The position numbers were made by a program, and so were the translations under genes. From NCBI GenBank assembly GCA_948435975.1, contig CAOJHG010000058.1, positions 1 through 8,883 of the forward strand: 8,883 nt of DNA, read 5' to 3'. The notes under the pieces were generated by a model. It did not search any database. It saw only the letters and a program-made list of their open reading frames with translations, and had not been told where the DNA came from. Shown here piece after piece: positions 5,982 through 8,883 of this stretch (the stretch's first letter is position 1; every line of letters starts with the position of its first letter). Origin of the DNA: an uncultured Oscillibacter sp. Its GTDB lineage: Bacteria; Bacillota; Clostridia; Oscillospirales; Oscillospiraceae.

Positions 5982-7094
5982 ATGACAAAGCGGGAACGGC
6001 AGCTATTGAACTGGATTGAAGAGAATCCCCTTATCTCCCAGAAGGACCTGGCGGAAAAGGCGGGCATCACCCGTTCTTCCGTGGCGGTCCATATCTCTAA
6101 CCTTATGAAAAAAGGCTATATCGCCGGCAAGGGTTACATCGTCCAGAACGCGCCCTATGTCGTCGTAGCCGGAGGCGTGAACGTGGACATCGGCGGCCAG
6201 CCCGTGAAAGGAACACCCTTGGTCCCCCACGATTCCAACCCCGGCGCTGTGGAGACCTCCCTCGGCGGCGTGGGGCGGAACATTGCCCATAATATGGCGC
6301 TGCTGGGAATGGACGTGCGCTTAGTGACTGCCTTTGGCGACGATATCAGCGCCCAAAAGATTGCTGCGAACTGCGGAGAACTGGGCATTGATATTTCTCA
6401 GTCCCTCGTCGTCCCCGACGGGCGTACCTCCACCTATCTTTTTATCAACGATGAGGATGGCGATATGGCGCTTGCGGTCAGCGATATGGAAATCTACAGC
6501 CATATCACGCCCCAGGTCCTGGCGCAGCGGCAGCGGTTTTTTAACAATAGTCAGGTGATTGTCCTGGATACGAATCTGCCCGCGGAGAGTATCGCGTGGC
6601 TGGCGGAGAACTGTACCAGTGCGCCGATATTCGCAGATCCGGTTTCTACAGCAAAGGCGGAGAAGCTGCGGCCTGTCCTGGGAAAAATCCATACGTTAAA
6701 GCCCAACCGTCTGGAGGCGGAACTGCTCTCCGGCGTATCCATCACAGGAGAGGCCAGTTTGCGGGAAGCGGCGGAGGTGCTGCTGTCCACGGGTCTGCGG
6801 CGGGTGTTCATTTCCCTGGGGGCTGGAGGAGTATACGCGGCGGGACAGGATGGAAGCGTATGCCGTCTGCCGGCGGCGCCAGTGAAGGCGGTGAATACCA
6901 CAGGCTGCGGGGATGCGTTCATGGCGGCCATCACCTGGGCCTATTTGCAGGGCACGGATTTGGAAGAGACCGTCAGGGCGGGATTGGCGGCTGCGGCCAT
7001 TGCCATGGGGAGCGTTGGGACGATTAACCCAGCCATGAGCGAGGACGCGCTGCGGGAAAAACTGCGTGAACAAGCGTATCATTCTGAATATTGA
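5982..7094 (+). CDS. psuK: Pseudouridine kinase (PfkB family) with N-terminal winged helix
   Basis: The product is 370 residues. Residues 1-55 form a winged helix-turn-helix (RERQLLNWIEENPLISQKDLAEKAGITRSSVAVHISNLMKKGYIAGKGYIV). Residues about 58-360 are a PfkB/ribokinase-fold kinase: GGVNVDIGG (64-72), a substrate-binding segment; the GGVGRN signature (95-100); and NTTGCGDAF (305-313), with the catalytic base D311 and the anion hole. The adjacent psuG fixes the likely substrate: the kinase phosphorylates pseudouridine to pseudouridine 5'-phosphate with ATP. E. coli PsuK is about 313 residues, so the extra length here is the DNA-binding domain; HTH-kinase fusions of this kind are known in the family. 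The domain may let the enzyme regulate its own operon according to substrate, which is an inference. GGAGGGG (5972-5978) lies just before the ATG. Only 18 nt separate the stop from the psuG start. Another nucleoside cannot be excluded as a second substrate. Confidence 0.88.
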   Translation: MTKRERQLLNWIEENPLISQKDLAEKAGITRSSVAVHISNLMKKGYIAGKGYIVQNAPYVVVAGGVNVDIGGQPVKGTPLVPHDSNPGAVETSLGGVGRNIAHNMALLGMDVRLVTAFGDDISAQKIAANCGELGIDISQSLVVPDGRTSTYLFINDEDGDMALAVSDMEIYSHITPQVLAQRQRFFNNSQVIVLDTNLPAESIAWLAENCTSAPIFADPVSTAKAEKLRPVLGKIHTLKPNRLEAELLSGVSITGEASLREAAEVLLSTGLRRVFISLGAGGVYAAGQDGSVCRLPAAPVKAVNTTGCGDAFMAAITWAYLQGTDLEETVRAGLAAAAIAMGSVGTINPAMSEDALREKLREQAYHSEY

Positions 7095-7112
7095 CATTTG
7101 GAGGTTTGCATC

Positions 7113-8030
7113 ATGAATCAGTATCTTGATATTGCACCGGAAGTCCGGGAGGCCCTGGCGGCGGGAAAGCCGGTCGTGGCGCTGGAGTCCACCATCATTT
7201 CCCACGGTATGCCCTATCCCCAGAATGTGGAGACCGCGCTCCAGGTGGAGACTGTCATCCGGGAGAATGGGGCCGTCCCCGCTACCATTGCCGTGCTGGG
7301 CGGACGGCTGAAGGCGGGCTTGTCCCATGAGGAGATTGATTATCTGGGCAAGGCTGGGACCTCTGTGGCGAAGGCCAGCCGCCGGGACCTGCCGGTTTTG
7401 GTTGCCGAAGGCCGGGATGGAGCGACGACCGTGGCAACGACCATGATTATCGCGCACTTGGCGGGCATTCAGGTGTTTGCTACCGGCGGCGTGGGCGGCG
7501 TACACCGGGGAGCGGAGACGACTATGGATATTTCCGCCGATTTGGAAGAACTGGCCCGCACACCTGTCATGGTGGTCTGCGCGGGGGCAAAGTCGATTCT
7601 GGACCTGGGGCTGACACTGGAGTATCTGGAGACCCACGGCGTTCCTGTTATTGGCTATGGTACGGAGGAGCTGCCTGCCTTCTACACACGGAAGAGCGGC
7701 TTCAAAGTGGATTACCGCATTGACACGCCGGAGCTGCTGGCGAAGGTGTTCTATGTGAAGCAGGATATGGGACTGGGCGGCGGTATGCTGGTGACCAATC
7801 CCATTCCGGAAGCGTATTCCATGGACGCGGACATCATCAACAAGGCCATTGACGAGGCGGTGGCGGAGGCGAAGGCGCAGGGGATTCACGGAAAGGAAAC
7901 CACGCCCTTCCTGCTGGCGAAGATTAAGGACCTGACCGGCGGGGATTCCCTGGCCAGCAACATCCAGCTTGTATTCAACAACGCCCGTCTCGCGGCAAAA
8001 ACGGCGGCGGAGCTGTCCGCACTTGCATAA
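7113..8030 (+). CDS. psuG: Pseudouridine-5'-phosphate glycosidase
   Basis: This 305-residue enzyme reversibly splits the C-C glycosidic bond of pseudouridine 5'-phosphate to uracil and ribose 5-phosphate in the cytoplasm; degradation is the likely direction when paired with psuK. Active-site positions known from E. coli PsuG line up with a constant offset of 6: E25 in ALESTIISHGMPYP (E31), K87 in VAKASRRDLP (K93), D143 in TTMDISADL (D149) and K160 in CAGAKSILD (K166, the Schiff-base lysine). ATGGVGGVHRGAE (123-135) and NPIPEAY (229-235) are also conserved. The start is ATG 7113 with GGAGG (7100-7104) 8 nt upstream; the frame opens at TTG 7098, but that overlaps this site. It is the last gene before a strong terminator, so psuK-psuG is a two-gene operon. 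No nucleoside transporter is present in the window. Confidence 0.95.
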   Translation: MNQYLDIAPEVREALAAGKPVVALESTIISHGMPYPQNVETALQVETVIRENGAVPATIAVLGGRLKAGLSHEEIDYLGKAGTSVAKASRRDLPVLVAEGRDGATTVATTMIIAHLAGIQVFATGGVGGVHRGAETTMDISADLEELARTPVMVVCAGAKSILDLGLTLEYLETHGVPVIGYGTEELPAFYTRKSGFKVDYRIDTPELLAKVFYVKQDMGLGGGMLVTNPIPEAYSMDADIINKAIDEAVAEAKAQGIHGKETTPFLLAKIKDLTGGDSLASNIQLVFNNARLAAKTAAELSALA

Positions 8031-8049
8031 AGCGGAATTTCATGGTAAG

Positions 8050-8086
8050 ATGGACCTGTCGGAAAAACCGGCGGGTCCATTTTTTT
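8050..8086 (+). terminator. Intrinsic terminator after psuG
   Basis: A 13-bp stem, ATGGACCTGTCGG (8050-8062) with CCGGCGGGTCCAT (8068-8080) including two G-U pairs, closes an AAAAA loop and runs straight into seven T residues (8080-8086). It lies 20 nt after the psuG stop. It is also only 5 nt before the ribosome binding site of the DUF1294 gene, so it could act as that gene's leader attenuator if transcription comes from upstream. Confidence 0.9.
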
Positions 8087-8106
8087 GGCGTGGAGGAAGA
8101 AGCGGG

Positions 8107-8487
8107 ATGGCAGAGCATGTGATGAGCGGTAAGAATGTTTTTTTGCCTCAGGCCAGCGGAACCAGCGCGGTGTTTCTGGTGATTGGTTCGCCTTGGGAAC
8201 TGCTGGCGGTATGGTTGGCGGTCATCAATGTGATCGCGTTTTTTGTTTTTGGCTATGACAAGCTGCAAGCGAAGCGGAAGGAGAAAAAACCGTCTGTCCG
8301 CCGGGTGCCGGAGAGGACACTGCTGGCTTTAGCGGCGGTTGGCGGAAGCATTGGGGCGCTGCTGGGGATGAAGGTCTGGCGGCATAAAACGCTGCACAAG
8401 GCTTTCAGGTTTGGTGTGCCGCTGATTTTGGTATTGCAGATTATCGTCTGCTTTGGTTTTCTGCTATACTGGAATCTTTTCCGCTGA
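8107..8487 (+). CDS. DUF1294 small membrane protein
   Basis: The product is 126 residues. Residues about 32-123 form a DUF1294 domain: a first membrane segment (ELLAVWLAVINVIAFFVFGY, 31-50), then the conserved YDKLQAKR (50-57), RRVPERTLLALAAVGGSIGALLGMKVWRHKTLHKAF (65-100), and a last membrane segment (103-121). The YDK, RVPE, GGS-GA and RHKT motifs are the family hallmarks. Its biochemical function is not known. Residues 1-30 precede the domain and are unremarkable. The ATG at 8107 is chosen because GGAGG (8092-8096) lies 10 nt upstream; the in-frame ATG at 8122 lacks a site, and an in-frame ATG at 8050 starts inside the terminator stem with only a poor site. No clear promoter separates it from psuG, so its expression may rely on terminator read-through or on a weak promoter inside psuG. 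Confidence 0.85.
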   Translation: MAEHVMSGKNVFLPQASGTSAVFLVIGSPWELLAVWLAVINVIAFFVFGYDKLQAKRKEKKPSVRRVPERTLLALAAVGGSIGALLGMKVWRHKTLHKAFRFGVPLILVLQIIVCFGFLLYWNLFR

Positions 8488-8530
8488 ATGCGCTCGCCGC
8501 GCAGACGTCAGGGAGCTTCGCCCCCCGACA

Positions 8531-8567
8531 CCTCCCACCAGGGGGAGGGTTCCCCCTGGACCCCCTC
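8531..8567. repeat. GC-rich overlapping inverted repeats after the DUF1294 gene
   Basis: CCAGGGGGA (8538-8546) and TCCCCCTGG (8551-8559) form a perfect 9-bp stem with a GGGT loop. It overlaps two rival pairings: CCTCCC (8531-8536) with GGGAGG (8543-8548), and GAGGG (8545-8549) with CCCTC (8563-8567). No T-run follows directly, although a pyrimidine tract starts about 23 nt after the main stem. It may serve as the DUF1294 terminator. GC-rich intergenic blocks of this look recur in Oscillospiraceae genomes, so a dispersed repeat is possible; that cannot be tested from this window alone. Confidence 0.55.
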
Positions 8568-8581
8568 AGGATTCCTTTGGG

Positions 8582-8613
8582 TTTCCTTTTTTCTTCTTTT
8601 CTTCTTTTCTTCT
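8582..8613 (+). repeat. 32-nt pure pyrimidine tract with a perfect mirror repeat
   Basis: Every base from 8582 to 8613 on the + strand is C or T. Within it, CTTCTTTT is repeated in tandem (8593-8600 and 8601-8608, plus a partial copy). The 22 nt at 8592-8613 read the same forwards and backwards on one strand, a mirror repeat. Homopyrimidine mirror repeats can adopt triplex (H-DNA) structure in supercoiled DNA. It lies between the DUF1294 gene's hairpins and the promoter of the next gene. Confidence 0.7.
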
Positions 8614-8647
8614 GCGCTTCTTTGTAATATTTTTTGGGCGGTATAAC

Positions 8648-8653
8648 TATAAT
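8648..8653 (+). promoter_or_regulatory. Candidate -10 box for the MgtC/SapB-family gene
   Basis: A perfect TATAAT lies 23 nt before the ATG at 8677, preceded directly by a second near match, TATAAC (8642-8647). No -35 box lies at the usual 17 nt; the nearest candidate, TTGTAA (8622-8627), is 14 nt from the first and 20 nt from the second box. A start near 8660 would give a leader of about 17 nt containing the GGAG ribosome binding site. Confidence 0.45.
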
Positions 8654-8676
8654 GGTCTATTGCTTGGAGCCTTGAA

Positions 8677-8883
8677 ATGGAGGTGGCGGACTTGCTTGAG
8701 CTCCTTCGGCAATTTAATCTGCTTTCCGTCGTCCTGCGGCTGGCGCTGGCGATGCTCTGCGGCGGCATGATCGGCCTGGAACGGGCTAGGAAGCGCCGCC
8801 CAGCAGGCTTCCGGACCTATATGCTGGTCTGCATGGGCGCGGCGCTGACAATGCTTTTGGGACAGTATGAAGTTCATATGCTG
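8677..8883 (+). CDS. MgtC/SapB-family membrane protein, N-terminal part (3' end outside window)
   Basis: The frame is open to the window edge and gives 69 residues. They show the MgtC/SapB N-terminal pattern: an amphipathic start (MEVADLLELLRQFNLLSVVLRL), a first membrane helix with LRLALAMLCGGMIGLERARKRRPAGFRTYMLVCMGAALTMLLG, where GxxIGxER, RRPAGxRT and VCxGAAL are the diagnostic motifs. Complete members of this family are usually about 150-240 residues, with four or five membrane segments. They are linked to magnesium limitation and acid or intracellular stress in some pathogens, but most family members, including those in gut anaerobes, are uncharacterised. The ATG at 8677 has GGAG (8666-8669) 7 nt upstream. 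An in-frame TTG at 8692 with GGAGG (8679-8683) 8 nt upstream is a possible alternative that would remove five residues. Confidence 0.9.
   Translation, partial: MEVADLLELLRQFNLLSVVLRLALAMLCGGMIGLERARKRRPAGFRTYMLVCMGAALTMLLGQYEVHML

Noticed and set aside
6696..7889. 397-residue open frame on the - strand opposite psuK and psuG
   Set aside because: It is rich in His, Arg and Gln as expected of an antisense frame, spans two real genes, and has no recognisable domain.

Overview
The window comes from a moderately high-GC Firmicute, most likely a gut Clostridia of the Oscillospiraceae type (Oscillibacter/Flavonifractor-like). This is judged from GC-rich coding with strong AGGAGG-type ribosome binding sites, the lspA-rluD pairing, a stand-alone LytTR/DUF3021 pair, and gene content. 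No sequence search was run, so the taxon is an inference. Nothing resembles an insertion sequence, phage, CRISPR array, tRNA or rRNA. Coding density is high and most genes are ordinary housekeeping or metabolic genes.

Layout. (1) Positions 2-3392, + strand: the 3' end of purA (adenylosuccinate synthase), a 220-nt gap with a small leader hairpin, then a tightly packed run purB - lspA - rluD. purB/lspA overlap by 1 nt and lspA/rluD by 26 nt. PurA and PurB are the two enzymes that turn IMP into AMP. LspA matures lipoproteins and RluD pseudouridylates 23S rRNA. (2) Positions 3407-5821, - strand: a LytTR DNA-binding regulator, a DUF3021-type multi-membrane-spanning protein overlapping it by 4 nt, and an unrecognised lipoprotein. 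They end at an intrinsic terminator that faces rluD convergently. This looks like a LytTR regulatory system (regulator plus membrane antagonist) with an added lipoprotein, and it is the least described part of the window. (3) Positions 5909-8086, + strand: a divergent promoter, then psuK (pseudouridine kinase with an N-terminal winged helix) and psuG (pseudouridine-5'-phosphate glycosidase), closed by a very good terminator. Together they salvage pseudouridine to uracil and ribose 5-phosphate. (4) Positions 8107-8883, + strand: a DUF1294 small membrane protein, a 189-nt intergenic region with GC-rich hairpins and a 32-nt pyrimidine tract, and the start of an MgtC/SapB-family membrane protein that runs off the end.

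Points of most interest: the LytTR-DUF3021-lipoprotein cassette, with a candidate pair of LytTR sites about 60 nt upstream of the predicted transcription start; the extra four-helix half on the DUF3021 protein; a hairpin able to hide the lipoprotein gene's ribosome binding site; the HTH-fused pseudouridine kinase beside an imperfect palindrome at its own promoter; and the psuG terminator lying almost against the DUF1294 ribosome binding site. None of these is proven to be a new system.
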